Part shown: one piece after another, positions 37,842-50,725 of the stretch
Numbering within the stretch: the stretch's first letter is position 1
How the letters are laid out: each line of letters opens with the position of its first letter
Assembly: GCF_014805685.1 (NCBI RefSeq)
Contig: NC_060892.1
Location: 9,058,990-9,122,989 of the forward strand
Reading direction: 5' to 3'
Length of the DNA: 64,000 nt
Origin: Silurus meridionalis
Lineage: Eukaryota > Chordata > Actinopteri > Siluriformes > Siluridae
Made by a program: the position numbers and the translations under genes
The notes under the pieces: model-generated
Database searches by the model: none
The model's input: the letters and a program-made list of their open reading frames with translations, nothing else
What the model was told of the DNA's origin: nothing

Positions 37842-37916
37842 CTGTTGGAAGCTCTCCCTTAGGTGGCTCTGATCCTCAGGATGACAAAACTCCAGAATGT
37901 CTTTTCCAAGCAAATC
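37842..37916 (-). CDS. arnt2: arnt2 exon F, PAS-B middle
   Basis: This 75-nt, phase 0-0 exon has acceptor cgtttcag and donor CAG/gtaagg. It encodes [20 protein letters not shown] and ESFQQ, including the conserved CHPEDQ motif in the helical part of PAS-B. Skipping would be in frame but would remove part of the PAS fold. The 8.4-kb intron that follows separates it from exon G. Confidence 0.97.
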
Positions 37917-38464
37917 CTGAAACGGAGCAGTACCCAGTTGGATGAGCTTTAGAAAAACTTTCGGAAATCCAACAATCTATGAGTAGTATTACACAATATA
38001 CTGTATAAGTATTATATATTTTTAGATGGTTCTTTTTTAAATTACTTTCTTTCCTTTGGTTATACAATAGGGCTGTGATTTGCCAAGACCCACAATAAAG
38101 TTCAGCCAAATGGATAACCTTAGGTAGGTAGGTATATAGTCAGTAGGTAATATCTGCAGAACTTATGCACATATAGGTATATGTATGTAAATAAAATGTT
38201 TTTTTGCATCAGAATATTATTTTTGATAGCTGTGGAAAGTCAAGTAAAACAGATATTAAAAATAGTGAGACAGAGGTTTATGAAGAAGGCATAGATGTGA
38301 ATGAAAAGCTTTTCACAGGGTGTTCTTGAATGTCCATATGAAACAAAATCTATCGACTAGATAGGAATCTGACCTGATTCCTTAATTGCATATAGAAGTA
38401 TAATTTTCATGACTGGTTGAAAAAGAACTTAATTTAGAAAATCCCCTCACCTTAAATTACATGA

Positions 38465-38580
38465 ATCACTAATGAGCAAGACAGAGGGAACTGTGGCTAG
38501 AAAAAACTCCCTGACATGCGACTTTGAAAAGAACCAGGCTCATCAAGGAACCCATCCTTATCTGGGTAACAATGTATAAT
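38465..38580 (+). mobile_element. dispersed fish repeat fragment (ATGAGCAAG family)
   Basis: AATGAGCAAGACAGAGGGAA, AAAAACTCCCTGACATG, AAGAACCAGGCTCATCAAGG and CCCATCCTTATCTGGGTAAC match 48780-48910. Confidence 0.55.
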
Positions 38581-38772
38581 CAGAAGATAAATGATAAAAT
38601 TGTATATAATGAGGTCAAACAGTATGATTAAAATGAAGTATGCTAAAAGGGATGTTCTGTATGCACGGTATATACTGTTGAATGTGAATCATTGGATGAG
38701 CATGAGACAGTCTACGATTTCAGCAGCATTTCTGTACACTTCCATCTATTTATAAGCATGTGGTAATAAATG

Positions 38773-38998
<226 letters not shown>

Positions 38999-39454
38999 GT
39001 ACAATCATGTTCGTGAATTCTTTTTTTTCAGCCTTAGTAAATTTAGATATACAGAAATATTCTCTGCTACTTTAAGGAATCTTCAACAGCGTCTGAAAAC
39101 TCTATGTATAGAACAAACTATAACTAAATGGGCAACACTTCCCAACAATGGAACCTTGAATGTTCACATTTTTCTGATTAATAATTACTAATGGTTACTC
39201 AGGTTTTTGGTCTTTGATCCTCCTTTGGTTTTTATTTCTCTTTGCATCCATCTTTACTCAATTATTGTTTACACAATTTTTCTTAGCACACATTTTTACA
39301 CATGCATACCGTTTTAAGTCAGAGCCTTGATGAATGAACATCACTCTGATTTTAAATGTAAATCATTGGAGAGTTTTCTTCTTAGAGAGATCTTTAGTCT
39401 TATTGCAAAACATACAATATCTACTAAAACTGCTGCAAAATAGGAAAAGTAGAG

Positions 39455-39512
<58 letters not shown>

Positions 39513-39513
39513 A

Positions 39514-39588
<75 letters not shown>

Positions 39589-39629
39589 CTATCTACACTA
39601 CACTAATATTTACTAATATTTACACACAC

Positions 39630-39679
<50 letters not shown>
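39455..39679. repeat. compound (ACAG)n-(ATAG)n-(CA)n microsatellite
   Basis: ACAG units run from 39455 to 39560 with one AAAG variant, TAGA units follow to about 39589, and after 32 nt of other sequence a CA array runs from 39622 to 39679. Confidence 0.95.
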
Positions 39680-39681
<2 letters not shown>

Positions 39682-40179
39682 CAAAACACATACACACACA
39701 CTGAAATTCCCTTCTTAAAACAATACTTAAAATAAAACTCTGATTTACAAACGAATATTAATCCATGATGACATATAAATCGAATTCCTGAAAAATGAGC
39801 TCAAACCAAATAGATGTAATAAAAAATAAGAAGAGTAAACACGCTAATTTAAGCCATATTACACTCGATTTTAGCACGGTCTTTTATACAACGAGAATGA
39901 TATACTTCATCTGCAGCAGAATATTAAATTCCATATGTAATATTAATATTAGCACGTGAATAGTGAAGCATCTTGAAGTCTGCCTCCCAAGGGATCCAAA
40001 AGTAATATAAAACATATGAGCCAGTTCATCTGCATTTCATTAACTGATTAGCTTCTGATTTGAGATGAAATCAAAACCGCATCCCAGATTTCACAATTAT
40101 CTAATCCTTTGAGCTACATAGTATCTCCAGGCTGACTGAATGTTAAGCATCACTTTGTTGAGCGAGGAAATGTTCTCAC

Positions 40180-40314
40180 CTGCGGCTGGTAGCCGATCAC
40201 GTTAATGCAGCGGGGATCCACGAAGGTGATGATGCCATCCGAGTTGTGACGGGACAAAAACTCTGTGGGCACCGAAAGCCCGTTCAAGTCCATAGAAACC
40301 GGAGAACTGGTCAC
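40180..40314 (-). CDS. arnt2: arnt2 exon E, start of PAS-B
   Basis: This 135-nt, phase 0-0 exon has acceptor aattctcag and donor CAG/gtgaga. It encodes 45 residues from [20 protein letters not shown] through [16 protein letters not shown] to NVIGYQPQ. This is the N-terminal half of PAS-B, the second PAS domain, which binds partner PAS-B domains and coactivators in the ARNT family. The [18 protein letters not shown] block is nearly invariant in ARNT and ARNT2. Human ARNT2 has Cys and Met where this copy has Ser and Leu in the first ten residues, both in variable positions. Confidence 0.97.
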
Positions 40315-41321
40315 CTGAGAATTGAGGGATGAGAAAGAGAAATACATTTTTCATTGCATAAAGTCTCTGGCACACTTAATATACTAAGCCTTCAGTACAT
40401 TAACTGCTAATTATGCAAATTATCACCGTTATATTAAAGTAATGTACAAAACAAGAGCTATTTTTTTAGCTTTTAACATTAACTACATGCCTTGAACCAT
40501 TATGAAGGACTTAAGGACATCAAATGTAGCTGTACATTTTTTTAACAGCAACAAGGTAAAATTTATATTCTTTTTTAATATTATATTGATATTTTCTTTT
40601 TATTCTTTTCCAGCTAACTCATTAAAAATAAACATATAGGGACTAATTAATTGAAAACTGAATTTATAAAACAGATATATAAGTACAGATAAGTATCGGC
40701 CTATATTTTATGATATAACCTAGCAAAAATTAGGACAAAATAAAAATGCATTTATAATCCGTAGGGGGAAAGGTAATTAGCTACTATACAAAACAAAATG
40801 CACGCACAATTATTTTGACACTTTTCCCATCATGTCACGGCTCAGCAAGGCCACAACTACAGTTCTCAGCAAGCACCAGAGCATACAAACATGGCCGCCT
40901 CAGACTACACCACCCACAGTGTGCCGCACTTACATTTGCTGCTCTACTGATAAAAAGAGACTCTAACACATTGTAACACAAGGTATTGCTCAACGTCGGT
41001 TCTTGTACCCCTTTCATACAAGATCTTACAATGATGACGGCAATTTGACAAAATTGTACAAATATTTTGAAAAAGTTTCCACGGCAGACAAACATAGCAA
41101 GGTCTGCTCCGCCCTCCGCTCTCGAACTGCCGCTCGTCCACACACCCACTATACATATACTCTGTATAGTTTAATATAATTAATGTAATGTTATTGTATA
41201 ATAAAAATAAACAAATTACAGTATACTTCCCCATACTGATGGCTTTTCTTTAAGACTCCTGGGTAGGCTAAGCTTTGCCTCGACATACGCCATATTCAAG
41301 TTCCGATGGGTCATTAGAATG

Positions 41322-41584
41322 TGGGGAGTGGTAGATCAGTGATTAAGGCACTGGGTTACTGATTGGAAAGTTGGGGGTTCAAACTGCCACTGCAACCGAA
41401 TGTTGGGTATTGCCAAGCTGCCACTCTTGGGCTCTTGATTAAGGCCCTTAACCCTTTGTGCTCCCTGGGCGCTGTATGATGGCTAAACCTGCGCTCTGAC
41501 CCCAGGTTTCAAACCAGCTGGGATATGTGAAGAAAAGAATTTCACTGTGCTGTAATGTATATGTGACAAATAAAGGCTATACTA
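41322..41584 (+). mobile_element. tRNA-derived SINE, best preserved copy
   Basis: The A-box region TGGTAGATCAGTGATTAAGG and a B box GGTTCAAACTGCC at 41376-41388 form an internal RNA polymerase III promoter. The body GCTGCCACTCTTGGGCTCTT, then AAGGCCCTTAACCC, and tail AAAGAATTTCACTGTGCTGT, then GTGACAAATAAAGGC, follow. Opposite orientation to arnt2. Confidence 0.85.
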
Positions 41585-42184
41585 CGCATCTCATAAGTCA
41601 GGGACTACCTGTGTTTGGTTTGACCATTGTCTAGTCCTGTGTGCCCTGTTTGTTCATCTGCTGACCTCTGCTGAACTTTGACTATGACCCTGCTTTTGGT
41701 TTTGGATTTGTCTGCCTTGATTTTAGAGTCAAAATTTATGAACCTGCTTTTGCATCCAAGTCTACCTAAACATCGTGCCACATCGCAGGGCTACATATTA
41801 ACCTAAATTTAGATAACAAAATGCAAAAAAGTGCTGAATATGAAAGAAAAAACACAAATACCAAAGTTGGTTATTGTCCTAGGACGGCATGTTCCATATT
41901 TTTTATTCCTCCTTTTATTCTCCAAAGATTATAATTTTTCTTATTACAGTATGGCACATCACACTTTTTATCTATTCATATTGACAGTCTTCTGGAACAC
42001 CCGCAAAAACAACCTGACTCCTGTAATAGCATCGATAAAAATACCTTTAAAAGTATAACACCTAAAAATGCAACATTCTCCCTAATGAGGACCTCACCAC
42101 ATCAACAACGGACTTTATTTGTAAAATAACACATTTCTTTTATTATCGGATGTAAATGAAGTATGTCTGCCATACAAGTCCCTG

Positions 42185-42360
42185 TGAAGAAGCTGTTGCT
42201 ATAGAAACCCTAACAGAAGTAGAGAATTAATATAAACTTATTTGCCTTTCAGCAGGAATACTGCTGCTATTAAAAATGAATCAACATGGTCTTTGAAAAA
42301 AATACAAACAGATATTACTTGTTATATCATGGGCTTTCTAAATACTCAATTCTGATTGGC
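42185..42360 (+). mobile_element. dispersed fish repeat (CTATAGAAAC...CTGATTGGCTG family)
   Basis: CTGTTGCTATAGAAACCCTA, AATTAATATAAACTTATTTG and AAATGAATCAACATGGTC share order with 50925-51065. An inverted relative lies at 47100-47420. Confidence 0.5.
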
Positions 42361-42500
42361 TGGGAGGCACATTTGCATACAGACTGAGGATAATTTGGAT
42401 AAATGGTGAATATGACATTAAACTAAAAAAATATTATAACAGCTTCATTAGAAGTAAAGAAACAGCACAAACAAATGTAATTCACACACAATCTCTCTTT

Positions 42501-42502
<2 letters not shown>

Positions 42503-42552
<50 letters not shown>
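42503..42552. repeat. (CA)25 microsatellite
   Basis: Fifty nt of CA within intron D-E. Confidence 0.95.
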
Positions 42553-42555
<3 letters not shown>

Positions 42556-43074
42556 ACTCTCGCCTAAATAACTATTTATTTAAATTAATTCAAATACATG
42601 TAATCTTATTGCACCACTTTATCTCTGTGCATGATTTAGAGCAGGCGAAACTCAATCGGAATTTTTATCCATTCAGTTCATTTTGCACTGCAAATACCAT
42701 TGATGGCAAATGACCATGATGTAAGTGAGATAAGCCACTGATAAGCACGTTACACCATTTTAATACACTCTGGAGAGGCTACCATTCTCCACTACAAGTT
42801 GAGCGGTAATTCGGCCTTCTGTGTCGTGCATTAAAAGCATGTTACCGACGATTAGGCATGAATTATCCCTTAATAATACCATACTGCAAGCTTTTTTAAA
42901 CTGTGTAGAGGCACAGGCCAAAACCACAAATCTTTCAACGTGCAAATGCCGTGTATTATATTCAATTGTTTCATTTTTCTTCATTTATTTCATCGACTAC
43001 TTCATTCAATTCATTTCCACAAAATCTAACTAAGGAATTTTATTCACAAAAGCAGCATGTTTGCTTTTTGCTGC

Positions 43075-43275
43075 ATCCATATGAATGGGAGCCTGAGAAA
43101 TATTTTTTTTTTCTGGCTTTAATCATCCCTGGCTGGTTCGGAGAAGATAAAAGATGTATGGATGAAACAAGATGAAAGGACTGCATGGAGATCTTTCACG
43201 TTCATCCATTAGTCGAAACCCTTATATACATGTACGTTTGCACACACTCATTTCATGTGACCCCAAAACTTTGTG
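43075..43275 (+). repeat. about 200-bp duplicated sequence, copy 1
   Basis: Shares CTGGCTTTAATCATCCCTGG, GATAAAAGATGTA, GATGAAACAAGATGAA, TCCATTAGTC and ATGTGACCCCAA in the same order with 46850-47050. The two copies lie on either side of exon D. Confidence 0.8.
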
Positions 43276-44369
43276 CTTCATATTTCTGCTTCCTTGTTAT
43301 CACCTTTTTAATATGATTTTTTTAATACCACATTCACAGTCATACAAGACTGAGAGAGTCATACACAACTATCACAAAGGTTCAAATATTCATCAATCCT
43401 TAAGAAGGTAAAAAAAATGCATTATTAGCATGAAAATTGTTCTACATTATTTCTATTTTGTCTCAGAAACATCTAGTAGCTTCTGAAGTGTAATTCAAAA
43501 TTATTATTATTATTATTGGGGTGACCCCAAATAGATAAGATGCTTCTATAGGATAAGTCTGATACGACTACCAATCTCACAGTCAAATCTTCACGGAGGT
43601 GTTATGAAACAAGGATCATTCCATTTTGGTTATATGGGGGTGCTCGAAGTATGATTTCACATAAAACTCAGTTTTCTCCCAAAAAGTTAATATACAGTCT
43701 ATTACAATAATGTTGTAAGTAGATCTGCAAAAAGAAAGAAGCTTTTTATAAATATTTTTCACGTGCGTGCATAAATTTCCCCTGTGACAGATTTAAGTTT
43801 TAATATCCACGATCCGTGATCGACACAGGAGCATTTCGGAGGCAGGGATTTGAATATTTAACAATGTCTGGGAGATTCTATAAAGGTATATTCTATTCTA
43901 ATTAAATTCTGTATATTTCATTTCTGATTGTTTTTCGGTGCATCGATGTTGTGCTGTATTTACAGCGCACTCGCACAGGAAATTTAGCCGATTTAATTTG
44001 ATTTGCAGACATCCTGCAGTGTGGCCTTGCAGTTATTTATTTATTTTTATTTATTGAACCAAAACGCATGTGTGATGTTCTGTACATCACGGCTTTAAAA
44101 TGGTATGAGGAATTGTTTTTTTACGAATGTTTCTCCATGTTGCCTTTTATTTCAACTTTAAAAAGATAAAAAAGACATTGTCAGTTTCATTGTCACTTTA
44201 TTCAAAAGCTGGTACACTTGTTGAATACCTGGTGTGGAACCCCCCATCACCACCACCAACCGACCAACCGACCAAACACACAAACAAACACGATTCGACT
44301 ATCACTCGACTATAGGCAAGACTTGAACATTCTGATTCAAATATGTAAATCCTCAGTTTGGGAAACAAC

Positions 44370-44372
<3 letters not shown>

Positions 44373-44428
<56 letters not shown>
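44373..44428. repeat. (AT)28 microsatellite with poly(T)
   Basis: About 56 nt of AT followed by a T run. Confidence 0.95.
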
Positions 44429-44436
<8 letters not shown>

Positions 44437-44829
44437 TTTTAATATTATTAACATTTTGAAGATTCTACAATGCATATGTAAACTTCTGACACAATCCAGT
44501 CACTGATTATTTTCCTATAATCGCACAGCTCATGATGTTTAATTCCTTATTTATGGAAAAAATACTAGATCTGTTCCTTTTAGACCTTTTTTGTAATGGT
44601 ATTATAAACTACTGAACTATTTGTCCAGCTTAATAATACAGCGGATATAATAGTGGTGGTAAATGTACAAGCAAACAAATGCACAGTGCACCGAAATGTA
44701 TGATGTAATGCACTTAAGAGTTTCCCTGTGACCGCCAAAACTCATTCCTGTGTGTCAGTGGAGCCCGAGCAACCTGGGATTGTTAAAAAATTGAGCTATT
44801 AGAGCAGTTTCTATGATCTCTTTACATAC

Positions 44830-44906
44830 CTGAAGTCTTCCAATTGCAACCAGACAATATTTACTGGTTTGGCCCGCTTCTGAATCGTCATCCGGGATTG
44901 TCATTC
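44830..44906 (-). CDS. arnt2: arnt2 exon D, PAS-A end and inter-PAS linker
   Basis: This 77-nt exon has acceptor ctttttcag and donor CAG/gtatgt. The first two bases complete Gly, then it encodes MTIPDDDSEAGQTSKYCLVA and IGRLQ. The acidic, variable segment (DDDSEAGQ) corresponds to the PEEDADVGQ region of human ARNT2, followed by the conserved KYCLVAIGRLQ strand leading to PAS-B. A GU repeat in the transcript lies about 38 nt upstream of its acceptor. Two related roughly 200-bp sequences flank this exon at 43075-43275 and 46850-47050. Confidence 0.95.
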
Positions 44907-44943
44907 CTGAAAAAGACACAAGTTAGAGAGAATGAACTGAATA

Positions 44944-44944
<1 letters not shown>

Positions 44945-45001
<57 letters not shown>
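44945..45001 (-). promoter_or_regulatory. GU-repeat array upstream of exon D 3' splice site
   Basis: Plus-strand CA repeats of 57 nt (GU in the transcript) end about 38 nt upstream of exon D. The normal pyrimidine-rich stretch ctttttcag lies between, so an effect on splicing is possible but less likely than at exon J. Confidence 0.35.
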
Positions 45002-45002
<1 letters not shown>

Positions 45003-45944
45003 AGTCTCAGGTAAATAGCCCATTGCTGACAAGCATATAGCAAAAAGAATTGGGCTGTAATGCCCCTTTATGAAAGCTGTCGATCGAATGATTGCTTGTG
45101 TTTTCCTTCGCCAAGAAATAATACTGGAGACGCTTAATGAAAAACAACTAAATGGATTCCAAATAACTTTCACTTGCAGACCTGTTTTTCACTTCCATTA
45201 AATGAGGACCAGTGCGCCTTGTTTGTGTCGAACATCATCTGCTTTGTATTCTGCGTGTTTTCAGGAGACAGAACAACAAAAACCTCATTTGGAATTAAGA
45301 TTCCTGGCGAAAAATTGACCCTGGCGATAACACCAATGACATACCAAAATGTTTTTTTTTTCTTTTTTTTTTCTTTTGTGCAACAGCTTGTGGCCATGTA
45401 AACGTGAACAGATCCGTTTCCGAAATCTTGATTTAGTTCTACTGAGGTTTTTCTGTGTGGAACTGGATGTGAAAATGAGAGAGTGATGAAACAAATGGAG
45501 GAAAGCCACCAAACAAGATGACAAGTTGTGTACATTTTTACCTAAACCACATATGAGCCATTTGACAATGGTTTTGCATATGAAAAGCCAGAAATTGGCT
45601 TTTCATAGAACCAGTGAAAAAATCTTTAGCTATTACAATGTCCATAATAACAACAACATTTAGCAAAATGAAGAAATAAAGAAAAATAAATAGTGGATTT
45701 TGACATTTTTAACTGGAGGCATGTGTTCATCTCAGAAACAAGCACACTGGTACAGTAGTCCTTAGTACTAAAATATCGTGTATAAATAGTAGAATATTAA
45801 AACACTGATCATTAAATCATCCAGTTGCGATTTCTAGGAGTCAACCAACAAAAAAAAAATGTAAATCCAGGCTAAAGATAGATGATAATACACTATTTGA
45901 ACCAAAGGTACTGCTACACCAGAAATTTCCAGCCCTACGTGATT

Positions 45945-46380
45945 TTTCACCAAACTGTTACCACATAGTTGGAGGCAGATAAATGTGTACAGGATCTCTT
46001 TGGATAGAGTAGCATTACATTTTTCCCTCAATTGAACTAGGGGACCAAAACCTGTTCCAGCATAACAATGATTCTGTGCACAATACCAGCTCCATGAAGA
46101 TATGGTTTACATGGTTTGAAGTGGAAGGTTTGAATCGCTGGCTAAAAAGTTCTGAACTCAACCATATTAAACACCTATGAGATAAAATGCAACACCCTCA
46201 AATTGGAATTGGAGTGCACCCCAGGCCTCCTCAGCCTACATCAGTATCTGACTTTACTTATGCTCTTGTGGCTGAATGAGCAGAAATCTACACAAGCACA
46301 ATCCAAAATCTAGTGGAACATCTTCCCAGAAAAGTGGAGCACATACTCACTTCCACAAAATGTTGTCCCTATAGTGGAAA
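45945..46380 (-). mobile_element. MITE-like DNA transposon copy
   Basis: The inverted form of the family: CAAAACCTGTTCCAGCATAA, CAGCTCCATGAAGATATGG and CATCTTCCCAGAAAAGTGGA, ending GTTGTCCCTATAGTGG. Confidence 0.7.
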
Positions 46381-46849
46381 TAAATTAATTAATTAAAAAA
46401 AAAAAGTATGCTATAATAGGAAAGCAAGGGTTTAATTTCCTTATTATTATGTTTATGTTACATTACTGATTAATAATAGCTATAAACAGTTGTTTTCTTA
46501 CTAGCCTTGATTTCTTTCTTGGCGTTAATAAAAAAAATAAATAAATAAAAAAAAAAACCACTAAGAAATTTCCTGTGTAAAAAAAAAAACACAGACCCTG
46601 GAGACTCTTTCCAAAAGTATTAGATTAACAAAGAACAGTTTTCATAGCAGAATCTGGTAATTATCGGATAATGCCACCCCTTGGTATTTTGTCACTTCCT
46701 TTTTAAATAATGTACAATTTTGTGAGCTACTTAATTTATTTTCTTTGAATAAAAGACAAAATAAAGCGAAATAACTGAACGTGTTTGCTTTCTGCATAGT
46801 AATTTATCAAAAGCCGTCACTAACAACATCCTACAAGACTAAAATCCAT

Positions 46850-47050
46850 ATAAACGGGAGTCTGCGTAATATTTTTCCCAGTCACACGTCTGGCTTTAAT
46901 CATCCCTGGATGATTCAGAAGAAAAAGGAGCAAAAGATAAAAGATGTACAGATGAAACAAGATGAACCGGCCAGATGGAGATCCTTCATTTTCGTCCATT
47001 AGTCTAATCCTATATACATGCACATGTGCACTAATGTGACCCCAAGAATT
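46850..47050 (+). repeat. about 200-bp duplicated sequence, copy 2
   Basis: See copy 1 at 43075-43275. A 12-nt difference after CCCTGGATGATTCAGAAG and scattered substitutions show that the duplication is not recent. Confidence 0.8.
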
Positions 47051-48779
47051 AATTCCTTTCCCAAGACAGATTTCTCCTCCCTGTGCTATTTTGTCTTTTT
47101 TTAAATACTCGATTATGATTGGTCAGAAGGTGCTGGTGAATTTTCCATAACAGCAGATCGTTTTAGTTCTGGTGAAAGGCAAATCTCATGTTTTTATAAC
47201 AGCCCATTTAAAAGGACTTATACAGTGGATCTTGAGGGTTCATATAAATAGATAAAAAATGTGTGAGGAGACATTTGTTCATCATTTTGGAAAGGAGTCT
47301 CCAGTGTGAGTGCCAGTGCCAGTGTTTTGTCAACTGTACCATATTAACAATTAAGCGTTTATTTGAATCATTATACTGCTGCTTATATAGTCCCTGTGTA
47401 AGTTGTTACTGTGATAACTAATGTATTGGATCAATAAATATAGAATAGAAGTCGAAGAATTCTGGTGAATCAACATTACTCTCGAATAAAATATGATACG
47501 ATATTCGATATGCACTAAATTTTCTGGGAAGGTTTGAGTTCCAAGTAATTTTGTGCTTGTGAGCCTGTGAATTTTTTTTTTTTTTACATTTTTAAACGAT
47601 TGGAATGAACATCACGTGTATTACTCAAGGAAGGCTTTATCCCCGTCTACTGAAATGGAAATTGAAGAGATTAAGTATTGAATTGGAAGATCTGTGATAG
47701 ACGAAATGTCTGGAGGTGGAAAAAAAATAATAAATCAGGACAATATGTTATAAAAGTGCAAACAAATTGGGGTTGGATGCGTGTCACTTGGAACACATTC
47801 GGCATAATGGATGAGACAAACGAAGAATAAAATAAAAAGAAACGGCTGACTTTTATATCCAAATGACTGCGAACAGTGGTAGTTTCACCAACAGACTGGA
47901 AACCAACCATGCTGTAACTGTAAAGGCAACATCCAACTGGCACTTATTCCTTTTCTTCTACAGATGTAGGACTGAATAGCAATGAGACACTGCCGTCTGT
48001 TGTGGGCCAACTGTCTCAAGTGTTCAATAACCTGTAGTAAACATTGTGAGGGGCAGGAAGCCTCTTATTAGCGCTTAAGTAATCATTCCGATCATTAGTT
48101 ACTTTCCAAAGTACGCTACACAGGAAGCAAAAGATTACAAAATCCTGATGTCCGAACTGCCTCTGGAGGTAAATGTTTGTGCTCAATGAAGCTGTGAAAC
48201 CCAGCTGCCTTCTACCATTAAGAAATCAGGTTGTTTTTCTTTCAGAGAGAAAAAAAAAAAGATTCTGAACCATTTGAGAAACACAAACTCTTATTCCCTG
48301 CAGACATGACAGTGATTTAGAAGAATGTGCTATTTTAAGATTTGATCATAAACAGGAAAAACATGTGGGATTAATCCAATGAAACACGCACACATGCGAA
48401 CTTGCAGGTTGTGCGACGCCAGGATGGGATACAAAGTGATGAATTCGGTTTTATGAGTTTGCTCGATTCTCTTGGCACACCTGCTACAGAGCTCATGACA
48501 ATCCCAGAGCAGAGGGGACTGCGCATGTCTCAATGAACTCTGAGATATAGGAGTCATCCAAAGACTTCAGTCACAGAAATGAAATTTAACGTCGAATTCC
48601 TTCGTGGTTTTAGATCACTTGCGCAGGTACATACTATGGCAAGTGTTTTTTCCATGTGTTTCGGTGGGGTTTTATATTACAAGAGGATGAGCAAATCTGT
48701 ACCCAATTTGTCTATATGTGACCCATATAATATCTGTATATTTGAATTTACTCATCAGTGCCTATGTTTCACGCCTATA

Positions 48780-48910
48780 AGTTTATGCCTAATGAGCAAG
48801 CCAGAAGGCAAGGAAAAACTCTCCCTGAGAAGGTATGAGAAAGAAACCTTGAGAGAAACCAGACTCAAAAGAGAGACCGTCCTCATCTGGGAGGCACCGA
48901 ATGTCCATTA
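48780..48910 (+). mobile_element. dispersed fish repeat (ATGAGCAAGCCAGA family)
   Basis: AATGAGCAAGCCAGAAGGCA, AAAAACTCTCCCTGAGAAGG, CTTGAGAGAAACCAGACTCA and CCGTCCTCATCTGGG recur in several introns of this window. Confidence 0.55.
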
Positions 48911-50569
48911 ATTATAGTTTTATCATTGTTGAGGGGTCTGTTCAGTTCTGTAGTCCTACGTAATTGTGGTTGACTGTTACATTACTGCTGACAATCTATA
49001 GCTTATCAAATGAGATGTTAAAAGCAAATATTCACCTTATCTGAATCTTTTTTCTGAATCTAATACTGCAGCTTTTTTGTTTATTATAGCAATGCTAGCT
49101 GTATGAACTTCATATACATGAACAAAAATCCAGGATTAATTCATTAACTTCAGACTATGTAATGCAGCTGAAATCCGACAAACAAATTGCAATATTTGTC
49201 CCAAAAAAGACAAAAAATTCCAAAGCCAGTGAGCAATTTGTTTTCAGCAATCCTCTCTCTCCCCCGGCACTTTGTACAGCTCATTTATCTCAGGGCGGTC
49301 TGAAAACAGGTCAGCAAGATAAGCTTGAAGACTGATATGGTCTTACACTCAAAAAAGGGAGTACTTCAGTAGAAAACTAATAAAAATGATTATAGGGTGA
49401 TGTGATACGGCCCAAGATACGTGCAGTTACTTTTACACAACAACTTGCATTCCTCTTACACCATAGTACTTTATCAACTATTATTATTATTATTTTTTTT
49501 TATTGAACCAAAAAAAAAAACACCATGCTTCTTATTCTGTTATCACAAACCACCAAGCCGCATCTCAGTACTGGGCCGTGGAACAGTTGCTACCTGATAG
49601 AAAAAACATTCTGGGGAAAATGTGTATAGATATGTCACTCTATTATTTATTGTGCATCTTGTCTTTTAAAAGCCACTTACCAAATGTTCTTATGTTGCAA
49701 TATGGGAAAATATCATTTCCACACTTACAAGAGTTTCAGCTAATTATTAACGAGTGTTAAACAAACATCAAACAAAACCCAAGTTCCTTTGGTTCGGAGG
49801 TAGAAAAAGACCAAGTGATGGTGATAGCAAAGAAAACTTACAGAAGGGAAATAGAGAAAAAAGAAAGCAGACCTTAACCAAAAATATGTATAGACTTGTG
49901 TCTAAAATTCAGGCAGTTGACATGCTCCAAAACCAAATGTTTAATATGTAGAGATATTATGTAGTTGCTCTGGAGATGCATGGAGATTGTTTTACTAATA
50001 TATATATATATATGTAAAACACATAAATTATTAGTCATATGTGTTTATTATTAGACTTGTGTGCTCATTATTGTTTAGTAAAATCGATCTCTGGCTATTC
50101 TATGGCCAGGTCCTGAAAAGCCTCTGGTCTTCCACCAAACGGCAAATACTTAAAAGTTGGGTGTCCATGGCGTCCACCATGTAGCTACTCTTCCTCTTAA
50201 ATGCTGATCTTCCGCTTTACCTAGCATGTCCTTTTTCCATTGACTGGGTTAATTTATTTCCTATGAGTCTTCTTCATTGTTCAACTCTTGCATCTGTATG
50301 ACGCGAATGAAAAGACCACAGACTATTGTGTACAGGGTCACATATCACCTGAGCAGTTTGTACTAGGCAGCTTTCCCAGTTGTAGTCGGTTTTCTTAGCT
50401 GACTGTTTCTGCTTTAATAATTATTGCTTAATAGTAGAATGTAATCTACTATCCATACTTCTTTTCCATCAAATAAGAAGTTTTCTAGTTTGATAGTCTT
50501 CATGTTAAGATGCAAGGCCATTTTAAAGCTATGTCCTTGCTTTTAGCTAATGTAGATTATCATAATGGG

Positions 50570-50725
50570 GTTAATAGTAGCTCAGTGTTTTAGATTCTGG
50601 ATCTCTGATTGGGAGATTGCGAGACCAAATCCCAGCATCTTAAAACTATCAACTGTTTAGTTGTATAAATGGGATAAATGTAAGTTACTCTGAATAAAGG
50701 GCATCTGCTTGTAAATGTATCATCA
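50570..50725 (+). mobile_element. tRNA-derived SINE
   Basis: ATAGTAGCTCAGTGTTTTAG, a decayed B box, ACCAAATCCCAGCATCTTAA and the tail TACTCTGAATAAAGGGCATC, then TGCTTGTAAATG. Opposite orientation to arnt2. Confidence 0.7.

Larger units (their letters stand above)
40315..44829 (-). other. arnt2 intron D-E
   Basis: A 4.5-kb intron with a well-preserved SINE (41322-41584), an LTR-like stretch (41600-41790), a dispersed repeat (42185-42360), a CA array (42503-42552), the first copy of a roughly 200-bp duplication (43075-43275) and a TA array (44373-44428). Confidence 0.7.

Noticed and set aside
41322..41400. tRNA gene
   Set aside because: A- and B-box-like parts are present, but there is no cloverleaf and the body and tail are those of a SINE.
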